This document shows, piece after piece, positions 43,366-56,215 of a stretch of DNA of 64,000 nucleotides (position 1 is the first letter of the stretch; each line of letters opens with the position of its first letter). Source of the stretch: Prorocentrum cordatum (Eukaryota > Sar > Dinophyceae > Prorocentrales > Prorocentraceae); the NCBI GenBank assembly GCA_963575745.1, contig CAUYUJ010015505.1:363285-427284 (forward strand), given 5' to 3'. The notes under the pieces are model-generated. The model saw only the letters and a program-made list of their open reading frames with translations. It was not told the origin of the DNA and did not search any database. Made by a program: the position numbers and the translations under genes.

Positions 43366-45259
43366 GCGCGGCACAACTCCGGGGCCAGGGCGACTCATCT
43401 TGGCCCGACTCATCCCGTACCACGGCAGGAACTCTCGCAACATAGCGTCACCTCGCCCGCACGCACGTCGTGCACCACACGAACCGACACGCAAGTTTCC
43501 ATCGGTTTCCACGCGGCACACGAACCGACACGCAGACACCACGCGGCACATGCACCGACACGAACCACTCGGTTTCCCATTTGGGCGGCCCCGTTCATGT
43601 CGATCTCACCCCAGAACCTCCGATGAAGCTTTTCATCGGCGGCGCCGGCGGACGTGGGCGCAGGTGTCGTGTCCGGCGGGCCGCGTCGGGCGCGAAGCGC
43701 AGGGGCAGGTGGGAAAGGAGAGGGCGGCCGCGGAGGAGACAGAGGGACGGACCCCGACCGCCAAGACTCGGCGGGTGAGGATGGCGCAGATGGCCTCAGG
43801 CACCGAGCCCGGTGCGTGAAGTAGAGGACGGCCCGGCGACAGCTTGCTCGATCGCCACACGCCAGGGGCGAGGCAAACTGGCAGAGCTCCAGGGTGCGTG
43901 GAGCCGGGAAGGAGGCCATCAACTCGAGCGTGGGTGTCAAGCTGGACGGGTGTGCAGGCGGAAGCGATGTCTATACCAGCACCGAGTTCCAAGCCTGGCC
44001 GACGAGCTTGCACTGGAGACTCGAACCGGCACGCGGAAACACTGGACAAAAAAGGGGCAGCCGGGCCAGGCGAATGTCCGGGCGGAGGCAGGTGCATGAT
44101 GCCAACACCAAAACTGATCCGCTACGCAAGAGCGAAACAATCAGACTGAGGCTCCGATAAAAGAGGTGCACCTGGCCAGGATGTGAGCCGGCCGGTCCTG
44201 GCACCCAGGCCTCGCCGAGGAAGTGCCCAGGCGGAGCACGGAGCGGGCGCAATCACACACGACCCAGGGACCAGGCCTTCGCAGCAAACAGCGGCCAGGG
44301 CGGCCGAGGGAGGAGGGGCGACAGAAAAGGGGGGTGGAGGAGGAAGAGGAGGGGACTCCGAGGGCGGGCGCAGCGAGCAGCGACCTGGCCACCCGCACGA
44401 GCCACGTCACAGCCCCAGCCACTGCGCGCGAGAACCCTGGATGGCGGCCAGTTGTCGCAGAAACTGGTGCAACGCCCGCCTGCCCAGCCAACGCGCCGAG
44501 TGAGTGCCCCGAGGCCCAAGGGGACCTCAGGGGCGCCAGTAGCCGCTGCATCTTTCTCCGAACCTGAGGTAAGCGACTTGATCGTCGCAAACGCTGGCGG
44601 GGATCCGCCATCCGACTCCCCCACTCTTTGGCCAAGGGCGACTGACGGGGGGGCCGGGCGTGTGAAAATGGCCGACGGACCCGAAGGGGGTGTCGACGAG
44701 AGGGCACCTAATCGGTGCAGCTGCTGGTAGAACAGACGTGGCGACGAAGAACCAGGCGCATCCAGGGCGGACCGTTCCCGTTCCCCCGCGGCTAAACACG
44801 CCAGGAACGAGTTAACCTCCGATGGAAAATCCATGACGGCCATTGATTGTTGAAGTAGTGTGGGAAGGGTGATGGGCGATACATGCATAAGGTTCACAAA
44901 ACATCACATAGACAGGTCGAAGCGGCAGCATGCAGTGTGCAGCAACTTCTGGGCGGGTGGCCATGGGTTGGACAATCACCAACGTATGATGGAAGGTGCA
45001 TGTTTCTGGAAAACGATATGAGAAAAATGACGGGGATGGCTGTTTGACCGTCATACGTATCAGCCGTCCAACGGGAATATGTATGGAGCTGAGCGCAGTG
45101 TTGCATGTGGCACACATTGTACGAAGTATTGAACGTGTGGGTCATTGCGTTTAGTAAAGCCGCCCCTGGCTGTGGCTTCGTAAACAAAGGCACATTGACA
45201 AACATGCTTACCAGGGTTAGCCTTAGACAAAAAGTTGTCGCACTGTGGAAAAGAAAGCC
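43366..45259. other. No confident gene
   Basis: GC-rich to 44780, then balanced composition at 44800-45230. Overlapping open frames without domains. The motif CACGAACCGACACGCA is repeated four times at 43470-43565. Confidence 0.5.
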
Positions 45260-45393
45260 ACGTGGTACAAACTATGTCGTCTAAACCATCCGGCGCAATC
45301 TGCGGAGTGCAAATCCCGTGGTAGAGCCCTGCGGGGGGGGGGAGGGGGTAGCATATGTATCACATCTATGTATGTATGTGTGTATGAATATAC

Positions 45394-45424
<31 letters not shown>

Positions 45425-45645
45425 TGTATGTATGTATGTACGTATATACACATGTATGTATGCAGGTGTAAGAAAGGCAGTGACACCTATGTGGGGTATG
45501 CTATGTGGCGTATGCTCCGCAGTACAAAATAGGTGGTCTGAGCTATGCGATGAAATATGTTGGGTCTAAGCTATATGGTGGGCGGCACGTGCCACGTGGT
45601 GTAATCTATGTTGTGGAAGTCATGCTGTTGTGTCGCAGTGAGTTG
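45260..45645. repeat. 14-bp satellite fragments and (ATGT)n
   Basis: Degenerate units at 45260-45340, (TATG)n at 45363-45440, and more satellite-like units to 45620. Confidence 0.8.
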
Positions 45646-46040
45646 TCAACTACAGTGCTCGCACAATCATCCCATCCACCCACCTGCAACTTGGTTTGCA
45701 AAAGCCATGCGTCGGCGATTGCGATGACTGCTCGGCGCTTGCTGGCGCGTCGTTGCGGCCGCGCTAGCGCGCGCAGGCTCGCGCGCAGAGCGGCCAGCTA
45801 GTCTTGTGCGACGGACGCGCTGCGGCGGCGCTGACCGCTGAGGGCTTCCCAGCGCGTCTCGCAAACCTCGCAGGCGCGCGGGCACTTCGGTGCGAGTCTG
45901 TGACTCGGGCGGGCGCCTTACCATGGCGACATCGACAGAGGCAGACACGATGATGGTGGCACCTATGCCGATGACGACGATGACGACGACGACGGCAAAG
46001 CCGTTGACGGCGCCGATGCTGATCACGCCGATGCCAAATG
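45646..46040 (+). repeat. Long dispersed repeat, copy 2
   Basis: Aligns with 38700-39080 in the same orientation, including GCGGCCGCGCTA, CTCGCGCGCAGAGCGGCCA and GCGGGCACTTC, ending in GACGATGAC triplets. Confidence 0.8.
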
Positions 46041-46570
46041 ATGGTGCGCCCGCCGCACGGAGCACCCGCGAGGCGCCCCACGACCGGCCCACCGCACGGA
46101 GCACCAGGCGACGCCTCGGCAGACCAGCCCTGCGCCAGGGGCGCCCGCGCAGCGCCCAGGAAACCGGGCACCCGCCGGGCAGCCATGGACCAGACCTCGA
46201 CGGACCAGCCCAGCGCCAAAGGCGCCCACCAGGCGCCCGGGACCAGGCACCCATGGGGGACCCAGAAAAGGTACACCACCACCACCTCCCTCACCCCCTC
46301 CCTCCCCCAGGAAAGAAGAGAGGAAGAGGAGGGTAGAGGAGAGAGGAGGGATTGACATGGTGGTGGTGGTGTGTATTCTTTGGGTCCCCAACCAACCAGG
46401 CACCAGGCGAACCCTCGATAGACCAGTGCAGCGCACGGGGCGCTCACGAAGCGCCCTCGACCGAGTACCGACCCGGCACCAGGCCAACCTTCGACAGACC
46501 AACTCAGCGCATGAGGCGCTCACGCGGCAAGCTCGACCAGTACCAACCAGGCACCCAGCGAAACCTCGTC
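46041..46570. repeat. Tandem repeat of about 93 bp with purine-rich spacer
   Basis: Units with CAGGCACCAGGCGAACC, GACCAG and CAGCGCA[CT]G[GA]GGCGCTCACG at 46060-46255 and 46390-46565, split by a purine-rich stretch at 46300-46350. Confidence 0.8.
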
Positions 46571-48284
46571 AGAATCGCCCAATGACTTGAGAGGCAGTTG
46601 AGAACCACCAAATGCAAGCACAGCTGCGGGAATTCACACTTTTGCGCGTTACCCAACACACACCAGCCACCTATCCACACAATGGTGGACGACAGGCCTG
46701 CGACACTCAAACATAACATACGACACTCTACATTACACTCCGTGTTCATCAACACGTGCCTTGCAGTACTCGTCACAGCGCACGGCCGGCCGAGACGCAC
46801 TCCCTGAAATGCCATGGGTCGTTAGACCACGCAGGTTTATCCTTACTGGCTGTTCGCAACATTCCTCGGAAGTGCGTTGAGTGGCAAGTGGTACTCCTGT
46901 TGCACGCTACTCGCTGGCTCCGGGCTGTTGCCCTCTGGCTTGATCCACTGCCCGCACAACTGATTATTTCGTGATGCTGATGTGTGGTGCGTTGCTTCTC
47001 GCTCAGTGGTGTCTTCCGGCGCGCATTACCCTGAGACGCAGCACGTGTGTATTGAGTCATAGTCCAATCACCGTGCAGCTCGCAAGCACCACACAGCACG
47101 GCATTCTGGGTTAAATGGGGCTACGATTGGCCTGCGGGTCCTCGTTGCTACCCCCTGTTTCTGGATTATCCTTGTCCTCCTTCTAATCCTTGTCTCTCCT
47201 GAATCAGGCTCTCGCCTAACTCATCCTGCACATCTGTCGATGTCCAGGCAGCCTAGAAACCGAGGCCACACGGACGCTCGCAATTAGCAAGGTCACCGTC
47301 CAACGACAAATGAACGTATGAGATATGATGAGGAATGACCACTCAAACCCACACGAGTCATAACGAGCTTAACAGGTATGGACAACGAGCATTGCAAAAT
47401 TTGGAGGCGCAAATCTAACGTGGCAAGCATAACGAACGGGCAAGGCGAACGAATGCACAACACACTGAATGCATGGCTCCGCCAACATCCGAAACGAAAG
47501 CTTCTCTCCTTCCTGCCTCCACCCCATCCCCCTCTCTCTCCACCCGCGCCTGTCGTAGTCTGGGCAGGCCGACGTGTCGGCCTGTTAGAAGGGAGCCCAG
47601 AACACCCGACCTGCCCACGGTGGCGCCCGAGCAGAAAGACGTGCATCGATTGTCCACACCCGAGGGCGCAGCACGAGGACGAGAAGGAGGAAGGAGGACA
47701 AGGAGGAAGCAGGAGGCACGAGGCACGAGGAGAAGGAGGACAAGGAGGAAGGAAGACAAGGAGAAGGAGGAAGGAGGACAAGGAGAAGGGAGAGCAAGAG
47801 AAGGAGAAGGACGACAATGAGGAAGGGAGAAGGAGGAAGGATGACAAGGGGGAAGGGAGAGCAAGAGAAGCAGGAAGAGCACGAGGCAGGCGTGAAGAGG
47901 CGCGCGGCGTTGGGCGGGTTGGCGGCGTGGCTGTGTGGCTGGCTGGGCTCGATGGCGGGTTGCCCGGTTGGGATGGTTGGGCCGGTTGGGTTGGCTGGTT
48001 GAGCTGCCCAGGGCAGCTGGTTAAATCAAAGTGGCCTTGTCGCCCCAACGGCAATCGACTGTTGCTTCCATGGGGGGGTGGGGGACCTTGGATCATGACT
48101 GTGTGTTGTGCTTCGCCCCGACGGCCCTCCTTTCGTATCTTGTATGGCTACATTGCTGCTCAGTCAGCCTCAACCGCAGGACTTACTTGAGTTATTGTTT
48201 TCGCCTCAATGCGAATTGATGTTGATTGTCTGGTTCGCATATATGGTAGATGAGTGTGACGATTGCTGTGTACACATTCGCATT
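46571..48284. other. No confident gene; purine-rich at 47680-47890
   Basis: 46571-47380 is unique and of mixed composition. 47660-47890 is rich in AGGAGGAAGGA. 47900-48000 has TTGG-rich words. Frames of up to 270 codons are due to the purine tract. Confidence 0.5.
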
Positions 48285-48530
48285 GTCAGCCAACCAACCA
48301 TACAGCCAACCAGCCGACCAGCCAGCCAATCAGCCAAACAACCCACCAACCAACAAGTCACCCCACCAACCATAAAATCAATCCACCAACCAGCGGACCA
48401 AGCAACCAACCAACCAACCATACAACCAACCAACCCACCAACCAACCAACACAAACAGGACAACCAACCAACGACTCAACCAACCAAACAACGAACCAAC
48501 CAATCAACCAACCAAACAACCAACCGCTAT
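48285..48530. repeat. (CCAA)n-type array
   Basis: CAACCAACCAACCA with CAGC and CATA interruptions. Confidence 0.95.
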
Positions 48531-50280
48531 TGTCGAGGATGTCTCGCGCGGCGGCGCCCAAATTTAAACAAACATCTGGCACGAACAAAAACCATGCCCC
48601 CCGTGCTTCGTCAAAAGCGACGGGAGTCAGACAGGACATTTCTGACCATACTCGCCTCACACGACTGCAATCAGACAAGGAAACAAATCAGAGACGCGGC
48701 CCAACCCGCTGCATTCTCGTGTAGCGTAATGCGTGAGGAGGAGGAAGAGGAAGAGGAGAAGGAGGAGGAGGTGCGCCGACGTGGGCGGGGTGCAACGTGC
48801 GCGCGCGCCCACCGCGGCTCGCAAGGACGGACAGGTGCTCGAGCGCGGCGCGGAGCGCTGAGCATACTGTGCCACTTGTTTTTGTTAGCGGCCGTAAGCG
48901 AGCGCGCCAACGGCGAGTAGGGTCCGAGCGGGCCGCGCGGGGGTCTAAAACATACCGTGCCACGCAGAGCTGCTGATCTTCCTGCTGGCTGCAACTGCCA
49001 CGTGGCGGAGCTTTCTCTGGCACTATGTTTCGCAAAGGTGATACTGTGGTACCCACAGGCACAAGCCATACCACAACGCCACCTCTGCAGGATGGGATGC
49101 GCACCCGTCTTGACGATATCACATCACATAGATCGAGTCCTAGCTTGCAAGGTTGCTCGTCAAGGGCGGGGAACGGGCGCAAACACATGGGGGGCCTTAC
49201 CATGAGCAATGCTATACGACGAAGCTGCAACAGACAAATCGCGATTCGTTCTTGTTGGGGAGAATATGAAAACACGAGAGGCATAATCTTCGAGCACCGG
49301 ACTGACTGCAGAAACTCGCCCTGCAGGTGTTCTAATCGAGTTGTATGCCAATTGCGTGGAAAATTATTGAGGTCGGGCCGTAGGCGGAGCTCTCTAGTTA
49401 GGCGCGGAACATGCGAGGCTGTGCCGGCATGGGCGGGGGCGGCATGTTCTCCACCAACTGGGGCTGCAAGTGTAGCTGCGTAGCTGCGCATAGGGGCACG
49501 AAAAGTGTGAGGCTGTGTCGAGATGGCAGCAAGGTAAGAAGAGGAACAGGACGAGGAAGAGGATGATGGTGACGGTCTCCCCGAGCCAAGCCACGAAGGC
49601 AAGTGCCCTCCATCTCAAGACCTCTCCGTGGTGGCGCCAAGCGCAAGGTAGGATACCAAACGTTCGGTCCAAGCTCGCCTGGAATCCGCTCCCAGACGAA
49701 CTATGGTGTGGGAGGAGGGTGAGCACGAGGAGGAACAGGAGGAACTGGGAGAGGAAATACAAGACGGACGTGGATGAGGATAACAAGGGAGAAGCGCAGA
49801 AAGATCAGGAGTGTGAACAAGAGGAGGCCACAGAGCAGAGGACTCTCGTTCTAGATCCAACGTGTCCACGGAGGCTGCCGCAGCCTACGAACCAGCCTCC
49901 AGAGGGGTGGTGATCCGCCGAGGCCATTACCCTCGCACACCTTCTTCTGCTCCTCCCCCCTTGCTCCTCCTCCTCCTCTTCCTCCTCCTCCTCCTCCACC
50001 TTCTATGGTACGAGAGTCGGGAAGTAACAACGCATTTCACAAATCATGCTCTGTCCCCTGCGCCGCATTTTGGCGGCACCGCGTTTCCTCCCGGGAAGGC
50101 CTGGATCACAGAACCCGGCTGGGCGGTGGCGTTGCTGCCGGGGTCTCTCTCCTGGCAGAGGCAGCCGTTGTTCCACATGGAGGCGACGGGGCACTTGCTG
50201 CCTCGGGCGTGCGGGCTCTGGTGGACTCTGATGCGACTTATGATGGCCAGCTCGGTTACCCTATTATAACCCGTTGCTGC
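48531..50280. other. No confident gene
   Basis: A minus frame (48688-49602, 304 codons) contains a balanced-composition middle (LEHLQGEFLQSVRCSKIMPL) but merges with a Ser/Pro microsatellite at one end and a diverged 90-bp-repeat unit at the other. No domain. (CCT)n at 49960-50000. Confidence 0.45.
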
Positions 50281-50289
50281 GATGTGCCG

Positions 50290-50391
50290 CGCGTGTTTGT
50301 CTGTGTGTGCGCGCGTGCGCGTGCGTGCGCGTGTGTGTCTGTGTGTATGTGTGTGTGTGTGTGGGAGTGTGCGTGTGCGTGTGTGCGTGCT

Positions 50392-50423
<32 letters not shown>

Positions 50424-50441
50424 CGTTTGTGTGTGTGTGTT

Positions 50442-50473
<32 letters not shown>

Positions 50474-50545
50474 TGCGTGCGTGTCGGTATGTGTGTATCC
50501 TTCTTTGCGTGTATGTTTGTGTGTGTGTGCGTGTGCATCGGGGCT
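50290..50545. repeat. (GT)n tract with GCGT interruptions
   Basis: Alternating purine-pyrimidine for about 250 bp. Confidence 0.95.
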
Positions 50546-51252
50546 CCTGGCTTATCGGAGTCAGCATGTGACTGTGTGATGCTCCACGTCCCTTGGCTTG
50601 TGTTGCCCCCCGTCAGGGCATGATGCCAAACAGCGAAACTCCAGGTGAGCCTCCCCATGCCCTTCCACCCAGGGCCTCCAGCCCCACACCCCTAGCGCCA
50701 CCCCATTCCAGACCCATACTGCAGAGAGGCTCATTTGCGCGGCAGCGCAGCTAGAGGCACCCAGAGGGACCACAAGAGGCATCCAAGATGACTCTGACCT
50801 ACAACCTAGGCGCGGTGGTGGATGCCACTAGATCGCAATTTCTTGTCTGAGAGTTTTGAAGGACTGCTTGCTAGCAACTTTCCAGACCCAACGAAAACCT
50901 ATGCAACTCAATGGCACGACCTCCCGCCACCCCTGCGTGACTACACTTTCCTGGGACATCCGCACCTGTTGCTAATGCCCCCCCCATGTTTTGCACAATG
51001 TTGTTGACGTGATTGCGGACAGACATTCATACATACCTACATACATACACACATACTCTCTATATATATATGTATACACATACATACCTACCTACCGACC
51101 GACCTACCTACATATACATACATCGGAGGTGAGGGGGTGAGATCAAAGTGGAACGGAGAGCCCCCCTACCGGGAAATCGATTTCGGTTTCGTGTTCGTGC
51201 GTGCCGTGCGTGCGGGCGAGGCGAAGCTGCGTGGGCGGGCGAGAAAAAGTCT
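50546..51252. other. No gene; short (CATA)n
   Basis: Unique sequence, with CATACATAC words and TATATATA at 51025-51125. Confidence 0.5.
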
Positions 51253-51450
51253 CCTGTGGCTGAGGCGCGGCCGGACCAAATGTCTCCCTTCCGGGCGGCC
51301 GGTGGCCCGCGGTGTCCCGCCGGTGTCCCGCTGGTGTCCCGTGTGGCTGAGGCGCGGCCGGACCAAATGTCTCCCTTCCGGGCGGCCGGTGGCCCGCGGT
51401 GTCCCGCCGGTGTCCCGCGGTGTCCCGCGGTGTCCCGCGGTGTCCCGCGA
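51253..51450 (+). repeat. Near-perfect direct duplication of about 85 bp
   Basis: TGTGGCTGAGGCGCGGCCGG through GGTGTCCCGCCGGTGTCCCG occurs twice, starting at about 51257 and 51341, followed by short TGTCCCGCGG repeats. Confidence 0.9.
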
Positions 51451-51454
51451 GGAC

Positions 51455-51486
<32 letters not shown>

Positions 51487-52375
51487 GATGATGAGATGAT
51501 GATGATGATGATGATGATGATCATGATGATGATGATGATGATGAGATGATGATGATGGTGTCCCGATGAAGTTGATGGTGATCTTGATGATGGTGTCGAG
51601 AATGATGATAGTGTCCCGATGATGAGGATTATGATGCTCATGATGATTATGTTGATGATGATGATGACGATGATGGTGTCCCGATGATGATGATGATGAT
51701 GATGATGATAATGATAATGATGATGATGATGATGATGATGATTCCGATGATGTTGGTGATGATGATGTTGATGGAAATGGTGTCCTGGCGATAATGATGT
51801 TGATGATGATGAGGTTGATGATGATTATGGTATCCCGATGATGATGCTGGTGCTCGTGATGATGATGGTGATGATGATGATGGTGATGCTGATGGTGTCG
51901 CTATGATGATAATAATGCTAATGACGATGTTGATGATGATGTTGCTCATGATGATGACGGTGCCCCAATGATGATGATGTTGTTGATGATGATGATGATG
52001 TCGATGATGAAAATGAAATTGTCATGATGATGGTGTCCCGAGGATGATGACGATGTTGATGATTCTGTTGATGATGAGAACGATGGTGATCATGATGGTG
52101 TCCCGATTATGATGATGATTATGATGATGCTGCTGATGATGATGACGATGACTGTGTCCCGATGGTGATGATAATGATGATGTTGATGATGAGATGATGA
52201 TGGTGATGATGATGAAGTTGTACCGATGATGATGCTGACGTTGATGATGATGTTTATGATAATGATGATGATGATGGCGGTGCCCTCATGATGATGACGA
52301 TGTTGGTGATGATGTTGATGTTGATGATGTTGATGATGATGATGATGAAGATGATGATGACGTTGATTGTGAGAG
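51451..52375. repeat. (GAT)n with phased GGTGTCCCGATGA words
   Basis: Over 900 bp of GAT-rich triplets in which GTGTCCCGATGATG recurs about every 60-90 bp, linking it to the TGTCCCG repeat on its left. Confidence 0.92.
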
Positions 52376-52770
52376 CGATTGTGATATCGATAGTGAAATC
52401 GATATTGAGACCGAATGTGAGATCGATTGTGTGATCGATTGTGAGATCGATTGTGAGATCAAGTGTGAGATCCATCGAATGAGATAGATCGAGTGAGATC
52501 GATTGTGAGATCGATCGAGTGAGATCGATCGAGCGAGACCGATAGTGAGATCGATACTGAGATCGATAGTGAGACCGATCGAGTGAGACGTTGGTTCCCC
52601 CCCCCCCCGAACCTCCTTATCACCCGAAGGGTGGTCGTATAGGTATATACATACATGCATACATACATACATACATACATGCATACATGCATCCACATGC
52701 ATCTACATGCATCTACATGCATCCACACATCCACACATACACACATACACACATACATACATATTTCTCG
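52376..52770. repeat. 12-bp GAGATCGATTGT array, then (CATA)n
   Basis: About 17 units of the 12-bp repeat at 52376-52590, a C run, then CATACATA/CATGCATC repeats at 52645-52765. Confidence 0.92.
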
Positions 52771-53149
52771 GTGTTTCCGCTAACGTGCCTCTGGGCACGG
52801 AGTGGGCGTGTCCTCAAGTCCTCTGCCTACTGCTCTAAGCCTCAAGCCTCACTCCCGAGGAGTCTCTTAAGGAGCCCGGACCCCAACTTCTCCCATTTAC
52901 CGAGGCGTCCCGCGTGCCCCCTGTGGGAACAAGGAAAAGCGACACCAACACCACCAGGGCGAGGAGATGCGAAGAGGCACGGGGGGTCTCCCTGGTGGTG
53001 TGGTCCCCCCCTCTCGCTCGAGACATCCCCAGCCTCCAGCTCGGGGAGGCATCGTGGACCTCCTCGCTGGAGGTGGGCCACCTGGTGGTGTTGATATCGC
53101 TTCTCCTCCCTCCGACCCTGGGCTCTGGGAAATGTTCCCGCATGAATTT
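52771..53149. other. No gene seen
   Basis: Unique GC-rich sequence with frames open on both strands and no domain. Confidence 0.45.
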
Positions 53150-53700
53150 CACGGGCCCGAAAAGGCCTCTACACAGACGAGCACGGGCCCCAAGAAGCCC
53201 CCACGACGGTCCAAGAGGGCCCCGAGTCGCCGAACGATCGCTCCAAGGCGCTCAAGATGGCCCCCAGACGGCCCAAGGAGCCTCCAAGACGCCCCCGAGG
53301 AGGCCTCCAAGAAGCCTCCCGAGAGGGCCCCGAATTCCCTTGGGGTCTTGAAGGATTTGAGCGTTCTCGCCTTTTCAGCTTCCCGACGCTCCCAGACGGC
53401 CCAAGAGGCCTCCAAAAGGGCCCAAGAGGGCCCCAAGACGGCCCAAAAGGCGCTCAAAACGGCCCAAAAAGGTCCAAGTCTGCCCCAAAAAAGGTGGCCC
53501 AGAGAGGGAATACGAAACAAAAAATCCGAGCCTTCCGCCCCAAGAGGCCCCCAGGAGGCCCCATGCCCCACGAGGTACCAAGAAGCCCCCAAGTGGTCCA
53601 AAAGAGGCAACAATATGCACCAAAACGGCCCCCAACAGTCGTCCAAACTGCCTCCGAGAGGCCCCCGAGAGGCCTCCCACGAGATCCCAACGAACATCCA
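53150..53700. repeat. CCCAAGA-GGCC repeat with core
   Basis: The core 53350-53395 reads GAGCGTTCTCGCCTTTTCAG then CTTCCCGACGCTCC. Confidence 0.85.
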
Positions 53701-54060
53701 TTAGGCTTCATACCCGCAACCCAGGCACGGTGGCGGGATGGGCCGAAGGCCATTATCCGCCGCCCCCTGTCGATTCATCGCAGGGGTGCCTGGCGTGCTA
53801 GACCCTTTCGGTTTTGGTTTGGGTTCTTCTTCCAAAGGAACTTCGCCCGTCGCCGCCGCCGCCGTTACTGCCGCTCGCGGGCGGTGCCGCCCATCGCCGC
53901 CGTCGCCGTCGCCGTCGCCGTCGCCGCCGCTCCAGGCGAATGACGGTTTTTGCGGGCGGTGCCGCCCGTCGCCGCCGTCGCCGTCGCAGATATTGCACGG
54001 CATAGGTTGAATGACATAGGTTGCTGCGCGCAAATGGCACCGCATAGATTGCGCCATATA
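53701..54060. repeat. GC-rich GCCGTCGCC repeats and 14-bp satellite
   Basis: GCCGTCGCC words at 53850-53990 related to the 72-bp repeat, followed by 14-bp satellite units at 54000-54060. Confidence 0.75.
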
Positions 54061-54229
54061 TATTCTCCTTTCTAAAAACAGAATAGGATCTCCTCCCCCC
54101 CAGCGTTATCGGTTCACCTTTCGGGTATGTAAATCAAATATGATTCTGACCAAATGTCCATCCTAAGTATGAATTTAAACTATCCCCGGGGGGCGGCATC
54201 CCCCCCCTGAGGTTCCTTCGTACAAAAAA

Positions 54230-54712
54230 AAACACTATGCGGTGACATTGTTTGCTCCAACATAACACTTTTCCACGAATCCATTGCAAAAAAAAGGGAC
54301 GAAGTGCACACGCGCGCGTCGTCGCGCGCGCATGCCGAAATCCTTCAAAAACTCTCGGTGCCGGAAAGATTTCGCAATCGAGTTTCCAAAAAACATACAA
54401 AAAACATACGGTTTCGCAGTACTGATTTGCGAAAAAAAGCTTACGCGCGAGCTCTTGCGAAATCTTAAGAAAACCATCGGTTTTCAATATTTACACAAAA
54501 TTCTACCAAACGGGCTTCGCGCGCGCGCGCATGTCGAAATCTGTCGAACGCCCTTGCGCGTGTGCCGTCGCGAGAACCCTTTGCAAAACATGTGACGAAG
54601 TGCAGACGCGCGCGCCGTCGCGCGCGTATGCCGAAATCCTTCGAAACCCATCGGTTTCGGAAGGATTTCAGAATCGTGTGTCCAAACAACCTACAACAAC
54701 ACAAGGTTTCGT
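54230..54712. repeat. Repeat of about 305 bp, reversed relative to 39 kb
   Basis: GACGAAGTGCA[CG]ACGCGCGCG recurs at 54291 and 54596, with CGCGCGCATGCCGAAATCCT words. Reverse complement of the family at 39345-39880. Confidence 0.8.
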
Positions 54713-54716
54713 CGAT

Positions 54717-54772
<56 letters not shown>

Positions 54773-55330
54773 ATTCATCTTCATCTTCATCATCATCATC
54801 ATCATCGTCTTCCCTCCACCCTCGTCGTTATCATCATCAGCGTCGCCGTCCTTCCTCCTTCTTCGTCGTTCGCGTCGTCGCCGTCCTCCCTCCTCCCTCG
54901 TCGTTGTCGTCGTTGTCGTCGTTGTCGCCGTCGTCGTCCTCCCTCCTCCATCGTCGTCGTCTTCGTTGGCGACGTCGTCGTCGTCTTTATCGTCGTCGTC
55001 GGCGTCGGCGTCGTCGTCGTATTCGTCGTCGTCGATGTCGGCGTCGTCGTCGTCGCTGCCGTCGTCGTCGTCGTCGTCGGCGTCGTTGACGTCGTCGTCG
55101 TCGGTATCGTTGTTGTCGTCGTCGTCGGTGTTGTCATCGTCGTTGTCGTTGTCATCGTCGTCGTCGTCTGCGTCGGTGTCGTCGTCGTCGTCGTCGGTGT
55201 CGTCGTCGTCGATGTTGTCGTTGTCGGCGTCGTCGAAGTCGTTGGAGACGTCGTTGGTGTCGTTGTAGTCGTTGTCGGCGGCGTCGTCGTCGTCGGTGTC
55301 GCTGTCGTGGCCGGCGTCGCTGTCGTTGCC
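54713..55330. repeat. (ATC)n and (GTC)n tract
   Basis: Pure ATC at 54716-54772, then GTC/GTT triplets to 55325. Open in several frames. Confidence 0.95.
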
Positions 55331-55379
55331 AAGTGCCATTTTGTACCCACCGTCACGGTCTTAAGAGATTTTGCAAACC

Positions 55380-56215
55380 AAGTTGCGGGTGGGTGGGTGG
55401 GATGTTTGCGCGAGCAGTGTAGTGGACAACTCACTGCGAACAGAAATTAATTACACCACATAGATAGCACCGCATACGTTGCATTACATAGGTTGCCGCG
55501 CGTAGATTGTACCACATATATTGAACCGTATGTATGGCATTACACAGGTTGCACTGCGTAGGCTGTACCACATAGATTGCACCGCATATATTGCATTACG
55601 CAAGCTGCATCGCGTAGATTGCATCAAACATATGTTTTTCGTGTGTATATATATGTATATATCGGTGTGTATATATACATATATTGCACCGCGTAGACTG
55701 CAATAGCATACTGTTTGGGGTCCACGCTGGCTAACATCAGGGCACTCTATGTGGTGCTACCTGTGGGGGGCGCTACAGGCTGTGAAATCTGTGTGGTGCC
55801 ATCTATGTGCGGCAATCTGTGTGTTGTACACCCTAGGTGGTGCAACCAATGTCGTACAACATGTGTGGTGCAACATATGTTGTGCAATCTATGTGGACGC
55901 ACCAGTGCGGTGCATGTTATGCGGAGCAGTCTTTGTTGTGCAAGCTGTGCTGCAACAAAAACATGTTGTGCAATCGATTGGACTGCGACAGGGGCGGGTG
56001 GGAGGGGGCCACGGAGCGGCGGCGACGGGACGGGGCGGCGACGGCGACAACACAGCCGCCAGACCAGCGGTCAGGCCCAAACGACGGGCAGCGGCGAGGC
56101 GGCGACGAGGCGGCGACGGCGACGGCACAGCCGCCAGACCGACGCGCAGTCTCAGAGGACGGGCGGCGACAAGGCGGCGACGGGGCGGCGACGGCGACGA
56201 CACAACCGACGAACA
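55380..56215. repeat. Composite: reversed dispersed-repeat end, 14-bp satellite, 72-bp repeat
   Basis: 55385-55435 is the reverse complement of the start of the 45.65-kb repeat. 55440-55700 holds 14-bp GCACCGCATAGATT units. 55740-55970 holds the complementary-phase GTGGTGCAATCTATGT units. 55985-56215 holds three 72-bp units. Confidence 0.85.

Noticed and set aside
43410-44900. Overlapping 170-215 codon frames on both strands
   Set aside because: GC-rich composition lowers stop frequency; no domain, codon signature or splice context favours one strand.
52376-52590. Replication origin or methylation cluster suggested by many GATC sites
   Set aside because: GATC is simply part of the 12-bp GAGATCGATTGT tandem unit.
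54531-55434. Ser- or Asp-rich frames of 175-245 codons
   Set aside because: They are the (ATC)n/(GTC)n tract read in different frames.
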